DNA from: Sclerotinia nivalis
Taxonomy: Eukaryota > Ascomycota > Leotiomycetes > Helotiales > Sclerotiniaceae
DNA length: 64,000 nt
Reading direction: 5' to 3'
NCBI GenBank assembly: GCA_029531795.1
Contig: JAPEIS010000011.1
Coordinates: forward strand, 1,240,001-1,304,000
Below are positions 50,554 through 61,680 of this stretch, in pieces; the stretch's first letter is position 1, and every line of letters begins with the position of its first letter. The notes under the pieces are model-generated. The model ran no database searches. It was not told the DNA's origin and saw only the letters and a program-made list of their open reading frames with translations. Position numbers and translations under genes: made by a program.

Positions 50554-53003
50554 ATGGCAGAAGAAAAGGATCAACCCCCTCAAGTCTCACAACAAAAATA
50601 CTCTAGGTACAGATCTATAAGAGCTTTACCATCAAATACCGATCTCAGTACTCCAAAACAAGATGTCCAACAAAATCAAACTACCTCCATATCAAGGACC
50701 AAAAGTATGTCAAGATATCGACGACCGAAGTTGGCCCTTAAATCCGAAGATTCGCCCCCTGTGCCCTCATTACCAGAATCGCATGGCCCATCCAGATCCC
50801 CAAACCCTACTGCGAGAATTCCAATGACAAGGCGAACAAGTGATCCAGTTGATTCTGCGACTGGCCTTCCATCAAACTATGCGCAAACTAGACGCCCCAT
50901 TCCAAAGCGATCGCAAACGCATTTGGGTGCGACGGGAGAATCACAGGACTACAATGAGCGACAGGAGAGTTATGAGTTGAATTACAATAGTGATAATGGC
51001 ATAAATCAACATAAAATTTTGTCTCCTTCGCAATCCCCTCCACCAGTTTCACTTCCTGTTCAATTGAGCGATGCGGAAACCGGGAAGATCTTGGCAGAAC
51101 AGAAGCGCAAGGATTTGGAGCGATTGGAAGCAACATTGGATGCAGCCGCAAATGAGTCTGTCAAAAGCCCTCCTCAAAAATTCGGATTCTTCAGCAGTAA
51201 AAGACGTGCTACCACTACCACTACCAAACCTATCCCTCCTGCTGCATTGAGCAATGTTGCATCAATACAGCGCGCAATCGCTGATGGACCCCCTAGAATT
51301 GATGCGCCTGTCATAAATCCTGTTGGTATTCAACAGGGTGGGGGAGGGGTGGTGCCGCAAACTGATGCCCCAATCTCAGCATCAAATGCGCCGGAGAGGG
51401 TAAGTCTATTGTAATTAATGTAAGAGCCGTGCTGACAATCTTTTAGAGAGTTTTGATTCGTTGCAAACAGTCATCAATCAACCTACCCGTCGACGGAGAT
51501 ACGACTCCTATTGATATCATGAACTCTGCTGCAAACATTATGTCGGCTGATATCAATCCACGTACAGCTGTATTACTGGAATCATATACAACCCTTGGTC
51601 TAGAGCGCAAAATTCGTCGCCATGAACATATTAGAGACATAATGAATTCTTGGGACAGAGATACACAAAATGCTCTTATTGTGGAGGCCTCCGATTTTTC
51701 TGGTTACGATGAAGATCTAGAAGCGTCATCTGTACCCAATGATGCACCTCAAGATGTTACGGTGCAGCTTTATCATTCCCAAAAACCCGGCAAATGGAAT
51801 AAGCGCTATATTACACTACTATCTTCTGGTCAAGTTTTTGTTTCCAAAAAGTCGGGAATGGGCCTGAATGATAAAGACTCAATGAACATTTGTCACTTGT
51901 CTGATTTCGATATTTACACTCCAACAGCACAACAAATTAGGAAAACTCTTAAACCTCCTAGGAAGAATTGCTACGCTATTAAGAGTCAACAAAAAACTGC
52001 AATGTTTTTGAGTACGGAGAATTTCGTACATTTCTTCTGTACTGATGATCAAATTGCGGCAAGTGCATGGTACTCGGCTGTTCAAAAATGGAGAAGTTGG
52101 TATTTGGTGAACAAGAAGGGTGAAGGTCAGAAAAAAGCTGCAAAGACTGTTAAAGCGATGAAAACAAAAATCGCATCAAAGCCTGGAACGGGAATTAGAG
52201 GTGCTCAAACACATAGAATAAACGTTTCGGTGGACGAAGATCCATATATGATTGGATCATTCAAACCGTTACTTGATATGGATCGTTTCGACAGATCAGA
52301 AGCAGATGATTCCACAACCGAAGACGAGAAACCCAAGCAAGTTCCTTTCCATTTACGAAATACATCTATAATAGCCCCACTTCCTCGGCCCGCGAAAAAT
52401 GGACCACCGGTAGCTTACCGAGCACCACCTCAAGAAGATCAATTCGCATCCGGTGGATTGTTAGGAAGAACATATTCTGTTCGTCAAAAAGCGCAACAGG
52501 AGCGGGAAAATAGCCTCAAAAATGGGTCTTTCATAGATGGCAGCGCTCAATCCCGAAGCCTGTCCATGCCTACAAAATCCAAACGTCCTGAAACTGCCAA
52601 TGCTGCTAATACCAGTCTCCAACGCAGTCCAAGTAGTAAAAAGCCTAAACCCCTATTGGATTTCACACCGCAATTTGAGGAGGCTCCTCAGTGGAATAAA
52701 AAGGGGAAGGGACATGGTGTAGTGGCTCCTTCCGGATTGTTATTAGTTGAGGCGGCTAATACACCGGATACGGGACTAAATGATATTCCGAGGGCGAATA
52801 CGGTGTTTAGGAGAGAGACGACTAGTCGGATACCAAGGACTAGTGCGAATGGAAGGGATAGAGATCATTCGGGAAGTAGAGATCCGTTTGTTAAAGGAGG
52901 GTTGGTTGGTGGGAGTGGAAGTGGAAGTGGAGGCGGAAGGATCGTAGGAAGTGGTTCGTTGACGAATAGTGGGAAGGATAGAGGAAGGATGGGATATGAG
53001 TGA
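50554..53003 (+). CDS. RA-PH domain signalling adaptor, 800 aa; exons 50554..51399, 51447..53003
   Basis: One 47-bp intron (51400-51446) joins the two exons in phase 0. The N-terminal 280 residues are disordered (Ser/Pro/Gln/Arg-rich, with FGFFSSKRR at about 51180). Residues about 283-370 look like a Ras-association fold (RVLIRCKQSSINLPVDGD, then the ADINPRTAVLLESYTTLGLE helix). A pleckstrin-homology domain spans roughly 387-500 (VQLYHSQKPGKWNKRYITLL at its start, AASAWYSAVQKWRSWYL at its end). The C-terminal third is Ser/Gly-rich. RA followed by PH is the layout of the Grb7/MIG-10/RIAM family, so a membrane-proximal Ras/Rho effector role in polarity is inferred. Composition near the end (GSGSGSGGGR) grades into low-complexity DNA. 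Confidence 0.85.
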
Positions 53004-55020
53004 GAAGATGGGAAACGGATAGTGGGAAAGATAGAGGAAGGGTGGGGTATGGGTGGGGGTGGGAGAGAAAAATGGACAGGTGGATAAGATGAGGCGTTAC
53101 ATTTCTTTTGTATGGGATGGATTTTTGCGCTTCCTGGTTTGGAATCTGGATTCAAAACTGGGACAAGGATGGGATAGTTGGATGGTTGGTGGGATTGAAT
53201 CTTGGCGGGTGTTTATGATTGATAGATACCATTGAGATAGGATAGGTTAGGATATGTTAGGTTCGCATTTGCATTTCCATCTTCTGCTTTGTATGTATAC
53301 TCTTTGTAGTTATACTAAATTCATTCGTTGCTTTTTTGATGAATGTCTGGTTGAGGTGTTTGGTGTCCATAATATATTTGGTTTAGTGTACATGGTGATA
53401 TAAATGGTGGTGATATTGAATACCTACTTACATCTAGTAATATAATCAACAATTGAGGAGGGGAGAGGAGGGGAAGGAGGGGAGGGTGGGTATGGGGTTG
53501 AGATGAATCTTTGTGGGTGGGAATGGGATGGAGATTGGGAGTTGGGATGGGATTGGGATGGGATGGGGTTGGGATGGGGTGGAGATTAGGAGATGGGGAA
53601 GGGATTGTGGAAAGGGATTGTGGAAAGGGATGGTTGTATATTTTGGGCTGGGGATTGGATAAGGAGGAGGAAGGGGGGAGGAAGGGAGGAGGAAGGGAGG
53701 AGGGAGGGAATAGAGAGGGGAATGAGTGCGGGGTTGAAATGATTTTTTGTAGATTAGGAGATGGGGATTGTGGAAAGGGATATGTTGGTATCACTCCGGT
53801 GATACTATTCGCATAGTACTATTATAGTATTTGTATTTATTGATTCTTGATTGCTACACTATGAAATGAGGGGGCTATTTATATTGAAGGGGAAGGGGCT
53901 AGAGTTCGCTAGTGGTACGGCTCCTTATGTGAGGCTAGTCACGTGGCATACCGACAGGATGATTATAGAATTTAATTTGGGGATTGGAGAAAAAGAACGA
54001 GGATGAGGAGGAGGAGAGGAGAATGAGTGCGGGGATGGAATTATCCTTTGTTGATTGGGATGGGGATTGTGGAAAGGGATGATTATAGAATTTAATTTGG
54101 GGATTGGAGAAAAAGAAGAACGAGGAGAGTAAAGTAGAGAGGGGGGAAGAGGAGAATAAAAGCTTAGGATGAGAATTATAGAAATAGGATTAGAATTGTT
54201 ATATATTATATTATATTTATATTTTGATTTGGGGATCAAAAATGAAGAAAATGAAAGAATACAAAACGAAAAAATAAAAAGAACAAAATTTCCTATTCCT
54301 CTATAAATTGGGAAATAGAGGTCAAAGAATAAATAAAAATAGAAATAGAATTAAAAATTAGAAAGAATTAAAAAAGAGAATTGAGATTGGGTGATTGGGA
54401 GATTGGATTGTTGTATTTTTATGAATATTTTAGTTTGGGGATTAGAGAAGGGAAGAATGAAAAGAAGAAGAAGTAAGGGGGGAGTAAGATGGAAAGGGAG
54501 GAGAGTAAAATGGAAAGGGGAGTGGAAAGGAGAGGAGGGGAGGGGAGGGGAGAATGAATGGGGGGTTGAAATGATATTTTATGGTTTAAGGGATAGGGAT
54601 TTTGGAATGGATGGTTGTGTATATTAGTTTGGGGATTAATGAAGAAAGGCAAGGAGGAGCAAGGGAGGGGAGAGGAGTGGAGTGGAGAAGAGAAAATAAT
54701 GAATGAGGGGTCAAGATTCTATGGATTAGGAGATAGGGGTTGGGGAATAGGAGTAGGAACGGGGATTGGGATCGTGGTGTATTCGTATCTATATTTTGTT
54801 CTAGGGATTAGAGATGAAGATGAAGAAGAAAAGGGGAAGCTGCTTAGTTGTTATATTTGTTATGTGTGTTGTTGTTGTTGTTGTTCCAGCGAAATTGATT
54901 GTTGATATACCGATGAATAGAGCGGATATGGATATACATAGATATAAAGAGATAAATATAGACTTTTTCATCCTCAAATTTTCGGAACTTATTTAAACAC
55001 CGGTAAACTCCCTTAATATA
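53004..55020. repeat. Purine-biased degenerate minisatellite DNA
   Basis: From about 53450 to 54850 the plus strand is nearly all G and A, built from variants of ggggattgg, gggatgggg, ggaggagg and aaagggat. Longer near-repeats recur, for example the unit containing gattatagaatttaatttgg at about 53960 and 54080. Long ORFs here are composition artefacts. No gene is supported. Confidence 0.75.
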
Positions 55021-56300
55021 AAAACGAGGGATGGAAATAGGAAATGAGAATGTTGCATATCTGTATTTTAGTTTGTAGACTAGAGAAGCGAAAAAACGGT
55101 TTTCTGGTTGCGGTGTTGTTGTTGTTATTCTACCGAAATTGCTTCCTTGCTTGTTTGCTGGTGGAGAGAGAAAGGGAGGGGGGGGAAAGTTAAGATTTCG
55201 TGGGTAAGGTATATCGGTAGTTGGCTAGGTAGCTTATTATTTAATTAAGCTTTTATTAATTGGTATAAAAGGGGAAAAGGGATATAGGAAATGCGGAATG
55301 AGAAATGAGAGTGTTGCATATCTATATTTTAGTTCTATTGACTAGCTATAGAACCTGAGAAAAATCCTTTGCTGGCAGATTGGGAAATTATCAATTATCA
55401 TCTAATCTGTAACCCCTGGTATGCAACCCTATGGAGTAAGTATTTATTTACATATAGTAAGACTTACCTTGACAACTAGCTTCTAGAATTATTTTTCTTG
55501 TAAAATTCTGGTTGATGGTATTTTGAATCCTGTCTACTATTTAGATCTTTAACTCGGAGGTTCAAATCTGATTGATGATGGTCTCATCTCCTTACAGTAC
55601 ATCAAAAGAAGCGAAAGTGGCAAAAAACTAACATGACCTTGTAAATTTGTATGAATATGCATGGTAGTGGTAGTATATCTTCTTCGCAAGAACAAGAACG
55701 AATAGATAATTGTGCTGCTGCACATCTAAAATTTAGTTTAATTAATCCTCGCCGCACCGAGTAACGGAGCAGTTTGAGGTGGGAGCAAATGTGGATATAT
55801 ATTGTATGAGCAAAAGCTAAAGAAAGGTGTAACACCTAGTAACCTAGAGTACGTGTCTAGGTCAAAACTATCACGGCCCTGTCTAGTGACTCCTTTAGCC
55901 GAAAGAAATCACTGTTGCATGTCTATTTTTTAGTTTGAGAAGCTAGATATCTTGGGAGAGTTCTTTCACAGGGTTGTAGATGATTTTGTTGCACGTCTAT
56001 TTTTTAGTCCAGGAGAATAGGAACTCTTCACTGGTGAGGGATGGGGTTTTGTTGCAGGTCTACTTTTTAGTTCAGGAGATTAGAGATACTTCATGCTGAA
56101 GTATATGGTTGTGTTGCAGGTCTAACATGTTAGTTCTGGTCAGACGAGGTTAGATAATTCATGGATTGTTATTCAAAGTTCTTGTATAGTTATTTTCGGA
56201 GATGAGAAGGGGAGGTTTAGAGGACATTGTTGCATATCTGTATTTTAGTTCAGCGACTAGAGATATTGGGCGGGCGGCAGAGTTCTAAGAAAGGAATGAG
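55021..56300 (+). repeat. Dispersed motif array, TGTTGCA..TCTAT..TTTTAG, seven plus-orientation copies
   Basis: A roughly 24-bp motif recurs with TGTTGCA starting at 55051, 55312, 55913, 55987, 56050, 56112 and 56228. Each is followed by a variable base pair, TCT, an AT-rich stretch and TTAGTT. Spacing is irregular (62 to about 600 bp). A more diverged copy lies near 55715. The unit type is unknown to me. Confidence 0.8.
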
Positions 56301-57590
56301 ATGAGGATGGTGGGATGTTGTTGGTTGGTTGGTTATTCAGTAGTTCTAACTTCAGCGTTGCATCGCTTGCGGCGGTGTTGTGTTTGTTTACTTGGTGCTA
56401 TTTAGTATAGGTTTGAATATGGTGCGTTAGCGTTAAAGTTGCTTTGTCAAAGAAAATTGGCCGCTTGCATTGGTGTTTGTTAATTTCATGGATTTGTCAA
56501 GTAGCTCGGTGCTGATATTGGTGCTGGATTCTGGTGCAGATGTTGTGTCGACCCATTTACTTACATTGGTGTTTGCTGATTTTTACCAGTATAGTTCTGG
56601 TGTTGATTTTGGTCCGTGCTGCCTATTAAATATAGTTTCTGGGCTGTCTTATAATACAATTTATTTTAGTTGATGATACCCACATCGTACCTAGTTGGGT
56701 ATAATTAACCATCCTTCATAGCACATAGTAGCGTGAATGGTAGTAATAAATAGCATAATAGAGTAACTATACCCATAAAACCAACACGTTCCCTTTGTCC
56801 CTCACCAACAAATTAGTTAGTTAGATGTTTAGGTACATTAATAGTTTAGGCCCCGAAGTTCAGGCACTTTAGACGTTAGACGATCACTAGATAGGCATGA
56901 TGACCTAGTCTAGTGTTGTATCTCGCTTCACGATGAGGGTCAATTTATGCCAGCAAAGCCGTTAGCTAGGCGGTAAGAACAGGAACAGGCAGTGCTGCTA
57001 GGTAACGCAACACAACTAACTAGCAAAGATTTTCTAGAGCATGAAAATCTCATTTCAATTTGAATTAACTAATTGGTCCATATACAAAGTAACTAATTTT
57101 ACACAATAATGTATGTTAGGCTATACCGAAGTACTAGTGATGTCAACAAACAAACGGTGTACCTTTAGATTATACTTTACAATAGTACGCATCATCAAAG
57201 CTACATTCCAACCACCTGATTAGGTGTACATGTACGCAAAACACTAACAGAGTCATAGGATTAAACTTCGGTTTTGTACAATTCCTCCTTACCCTTTCCT
57301 TCGCATAACCCCTGCAGCCGAGCTGACAACGGCATGCCGCAATCGTTACGCCTTAACGTTGCCGGGCGCCAGGTCCCACATAGCCGTCCCATCCATAGCA
57401 TCCCGGTGTTTTGTTTTGTTTCGCATCCATTCAGCCACTGTTAGCTTCAGCCTTAGCCTCAGCCTTAGCCTGATTACGCAGACTCGCTAATTTACTATAA
57501 TCTAGGGGCTTCGGATTTTGCCGTTGGCCTGCCAGCGTCTTTTCACATCAACATGCTAGTCAGGATTGGAAATTAGATGTTATTGTACTA
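56301..57590. other. Intergenic stretch between the two motif arrays
   Basis: No gene is supported. A short tandem (cagccttagcct twice) lies at about 57447-57472, and a GC-richer patch at about 57300-57410. Confidence 0.5.
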
Positions 57591-57910
57591 AATTTGCTGA
57601 CGTGCAACAAACCTCTTTGTAATAGATTAAACAAAGCAGCTAAATTTCTAGTTGTGCAACAGAAACTTCTTGAATGTGGGTATTTTCTTGTGATTCCTGC
57701 AGGACTAATAACTAATGTGCAAGCTAAGTTCTAAGGTGTGCAACAAAGCAATCCTATGGTTTCCATGAGTAGCTATCATTGGCGCCAGAGTTGATGGTGT
57801 TACCATGTCTGCAGAGCTAACATCAGAGCTAAACTTGTAGTTGTGCAACAAAGTACTCATTCTGAAAAGTAACATGAAGGCTAAGTTTCTAGATGTGCAA
57901 CAGAAGAGTG
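57591..57910 (-). repeat. Inverted copies of the TGTTGCA motif
   Basis: Five minus-orientation copies (plus-strand tgcaaca at 57603, 57655, 57739, 57844 and 57896). Each is preceded by a ctaa..tt..ta stretch, so the reverse complement reads TGTTGCAC, then an A/C-rich pair, CTAGAAA and TTTAG. Similarity to the plus-oriented array upstream is visible, but the copies form their own subtype. Confidence 0.75.
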
Positions 57911-58071
57911 ATCTGAGCATGGAAATCTAAATAGATGAACTATGCTAGTGGTGAACTTGTAATGTGATGATTTCGGATAGCTAGGAGTTTTATTGTGGAT
58001 ATGGTTTTATTTAACATGATAGATATAGTATGAATAATTCGATCGATATGCACAATTAACACTACACCATA

Positions 58072-59910
58072 TTATGAGAGTAGGGCGAGTGTGTTGTCTG
58101 GTTTTATCTTCCCTGCAATACCCAAGTTTGCTTCTCCTCCCGCAACGGCAGGACCCCTTACTATGATCTGTTGTCTATTGTTAGTAGATGTTTACTTGTG
58201 AAACAAGAGAATCGGATGGAAAGGGATAAAAAAGGGTGACTATACCTCTCCAACGGAAGATGTATCAGAAGTCTGGTACTCCTTGGTATCCTTCAAAAAG
58301 ATCTCCACGGATGGTGGAGGCGCTCCAAAGTGCGAGTATTTCTCCGAACCATCGTCTACTCTGTAATCATAAATACCGGTTTGTGATACAGCACCTGCAA
58401 CCTTTGACGCGGTGAGAGCGTAAATAATTCTTGAGCCTGTGTAGATACGTAGATCTGAGAGCATTTCGGCGCTCAAAGGTGTTGACGGGACGCCAATGGG
58501 TTCCGAAACGTAAATTAGACGAAGTTTGCCAGGTGTTGTGCCAATGATTGGGAGAAGGTGATCGTACATGCGGGAAAAGACAGTGGCGATAGGCATAACA
58601 CCATGCTGTACTAAAGATTGAGTTTGAAACCAGTGAACGATTTGATAGAGTGGTGAAGTTAGGTTATCCTTGGTTTCGGCATGAAGCTTCGCAAGGGTGG
58701 TGGACGAGGCACCAACAATTGTTGGAGATGTTCCCTTTGTTGCTAGGACGAGATCAGGGTCTTTGATAGAAACAGACGTCAAGGCTATGGAAGCGTTTGA
58801 GTAAAGTGCCGAAAGAGTTAAGACCAAAGGGTAAATCAATGATAAAGGTTCTGCGGAGAGAAAGAGGTCTTTAGATGTAATACGCTGAACCGTGGGTATG
58901 GAGGCTAGTTGACCTGACACTCCAGCTACCAATACTGATTGGGTAAATTCCACGAGTTCTCCATTAGGCCAGAATGCAACAACCTTGTCAGGTTCCTTGC
59001 CATTCTTGTCAACGGCAGGTAGCTCAGAACCTGCATGAGCTTCCTGGTCTTGAAGAATCTCTTGCCAGGTAGAAACATTTACTGCTCCTCCAGTGCCTTT
59101 CGGTACTTCGTTCCAGTCCATATGCTTACTGCCATCATCCACCACCCATATCATTTGCTGCAAAGCAGGATAGGACTTAGCCACCACATCAAACGGAAAA
59201 GAACCAACAGCAGCAATAACTGTATCCGCTTTGGACTTGTTTATCAATTCTAGCAAACTTTCGGGAGACTCGTCATATGGTAAGAGTATCGCACTGAGGT
59301 CGTAAAATGCACAAGCGAACAATGCTGCGAGGTATTCGATAGAGTTTGGTAGATATATGGCAATATTGTTTCCTCCATTCTGCTTAATATGTTGGCCAAT
59401 CAAATTGATCTGACGAGTAACATCGGCTGCATCGAAGTTAGTAAGGTGAAAATAATAATCCTCAACAAAGTTGCACAAACCAAGCTTGTGAGTAACAAGT
59501 TTATCGGAACCATATATTGTCATGAGGTTACCGATTTCTCCAGTCTCTTTCCCTTCTCTGTCAACAGCTCCAGTGACTGCCTTGCGCCATATATCCCTTA
59601 AATCACCATTGCGACCTGGGGTCCATTTCGCGTCACCAGGGTCTTTAACGTGAAGCCCTGAGTTGAGGGGCATGCCATGAGGAGCAGTATGATTTCTGAA
59701 GACGGCAGATTGTCCTTCTTGCCTAACTGGTGATGCTTGTGATTGACGGGCCAAGAGCATAGGATGTGAATCCGGATCGCGAGATGTTATAACTTTGTAA
59801 GCAAAGAAGCCGATGAGAGCCGTAATAATTAAGGTCGAGTAAATGTCCCAATTACTGAGAACACCTGTAATACTCTCATCGAGATAGAGCATGAAATTAT
59901 CGAACCCCAT
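58072..59910 (-). CDS. Membrane-anchored AMP-binding (ANL) superfamily-like protein, 586 aa; exons 59910..58246, 58167..58072
   Basis: The start at 59910 (MGFDNFMLYLDES) is the first ATG; an upstream in-frame codon at 59952 is TTG. A membrane helix (IYSTLIITALIGFFAYKVI) sits near residue 30. The body resembles acyl-CoA synthetases: NGGNNIAIYLPNSIEYLAAL with an acyl-activating N-domain, LFACAFYDLSAILLPYDESP, and a late RIIYALTASKVAGAVSQTGI region. However, the usual Ser/Thr/Gly-rich ATP-binding loop is replaced by PDKVVAFWPNGELVEFTQ, and the C-terminal lid domain is missing. The second exon (31 codons, from IIVRGPAVAGGEANLG) is joined by an 78-bp intron with acceptor gacaacag; the nearer AG would give an immediate stop. 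I infer a non-catalytic or highly diverged family member. Its biological role is unknown. Confidence 0.8.
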
Positions 59911-60466
59911 CCTGAAAGATGTTAAAAACGTATTTGTAAGAACAAGTTTCAAGCTTAAAGTGTCTTCATGAGTATGAGTGTATGAGTATGAGCATAAGTA
60001 TGAGTAGTATAATACAAGAAGAAGCCGGCGGGTGGGTATTTGTGATACGAGAGCTTTCGACGGGTGGCGGGGCGATGATGTCCGACACTAATCAATTTGA
60101 CAGGGGGTGTTAAGTCGCGCTAGTGCTAAACTAGAAGCGCGCCTTGAGCGTGAACAAACGGGATTCACGAATTCACGAATTCTTGATCAAAACAATTCAA
60201 GAAGAACGAACAAGAAAGAATTTATCTCTTCGATAACCTTCTCGACAAACAACAATGCTAACATAGGGTTACTCGTCAATTCAATTGAAATAATACTAAT
60301 CGTAAGAATCAAGTAAAGTTGGCTTATAATCAGCATAAAAAGTGAGTGGTTTGATCCAAGGCCTTGTTGACATTGGGATTTGAGATCTACAGCTAGCTAA
60401 CAGTACGGTACGAACAGAAGCTCACTAGCCTTTCAACAAGACTTTCAAGCTTGTGAGATCCTAAAG
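59911..60466. other. Intergenic region between divergent genes
   Basis: No gene is supported. A short tandem (tgagtatgag and variants) lies at about 59970-60005. Confidence 0.55.
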
Positions 60467-61383
60467 ATGTCTACAATGATACGCACACCCAGCACACCGA
60501 CAGCTCAACGATCATCACCAGCATCAGCAGCATCGGCTGGAAAGTCGGGGTTTGGAGAACCACAACCCTCCACACCGCAGACTGGAACTTGGAAACACCC
60601 GAAATTCGATGAAATCGCAAGACGACAAAATGCGGCCACTTTTACAGACCAAAATATGAGACGGCTCTTATGGAATGGTGTAGGGTTCGTTGTGTTGTGG
60701 TACCTCGGTCGAACACTTTGGAGGACGTAAGTATATCAAATCCATGATTCGATGATATGTGCTAATTGTGACCTAGATTTCCTGGTTATTTCTTTGGCGA
60801 AGGATTGTTCCCAACGGTTGCGTCCTGGAGCTTTCGAGTGATGGAGTTTTGCCTCACTTTTAACATCGTTGTCGCACTTCGCCCATTCTATACGAAACGA
60901 GACAACATGGAAGATATTCCTTTGACACCTGCGCAACGGAAATTGCTTGGATTGAAACCTAGTTCCAGACCGGCTACTCCAGGCTCGGAATATGTAACTC
61001 CACCAAGATATAGGAGGACGTCAACACCCTTGAGCAGCTCACCTGCGAATCGAAGAGGAAGCCCGGCTTCGGGAAGTCCTTCCGGAAAACGACCTGAGAG
61101 CCCGCACGCCCAAGATGGCCTGGAGAGTTTGGTAAATCCACTTGGACCAGTGTACTCACCAGGTGCAAGCCCTTTACTGCAAAAGACTCTGATGAGTGGA
61201 AGTGGCAACCGGAGGTCTTCGTATGGTTCGTCAAATCCTCTTGGTCGATCGATAGGTGAGCCTGGAACACCAGGTACGCCAATTCCATTGGGTGTTGGAA
61301 AGACATCAACTGTAGGATTAAATAATAAATGGCTCTATGAGAAGGGAAGGAGAAATTCGGGGAATGCCGGATTGTATACGTAG
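60467..61383 (+). CDS. pom34: POM34-like transmembrane nucleoporin, 288 aa; exons 60467..60726, 60777..61383
   Basis: POM34 is one of the membrane proteins that anchor the nuclear pore complex. One 50-bp intron joins the exons in phase. A Ser/Thr/Pro-rich N-terminus precedes the conserved block DQNMRRLLWNGVGFVVLWYL, with a first membrane helix near residue 70. After FPGYFFGEGLFPTVASW comes a second helix (RVMEFCLTFNIVVALRP). The motif MEDIPLTPAQRKLLGLKPSS then follows, the short conserved segment of fungal family members. The C-terminus is Ser/Pro/Gly-rich and ends KWLYEKGRRNSGNAGLYT. Two helices with soluble tails on the same side match the family layout. The ATG three codons downstream is an alternative start. 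Confidence 0.9.
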
Positions 61384-61680
61384 ACTTTAGACATAGTGGA
61401 TTTCCGATATAGATACCCTTCTGCCCCGCGTTAGTTTCATTTATACGTGCAGTTTCAATGATTGAATTGCCCCAAACTGCTATGTAATTGAGATTGTGGT
61501 TTGAGAAATTTCATGCTTTGGTCTGTGATATACTATGAATCTTAGCTAGCACGTGAAGATTAGCTCAAAGTGAAGGCTATCTTATCGACCAGTACAAAGA
61601 AGCTTCATCAAACAATCTAGAACATTTATATTTCGAACAACTAACAACGACTGCACTCCAAATGCAAGGCGCAATTAAGG

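Noticed and set aside
53321..54652. Long Pro/Ser-rich or Gly-rich frames in purine-biased DNA
   Set aside because: They follow from the G+A composition of the strand and have no domain or splice structure.
59950..59952. Upstream start of the AMP-binding-like protein at 59952
   Set aside because: The codon is TTG; the first ATG in frame is at 59910.
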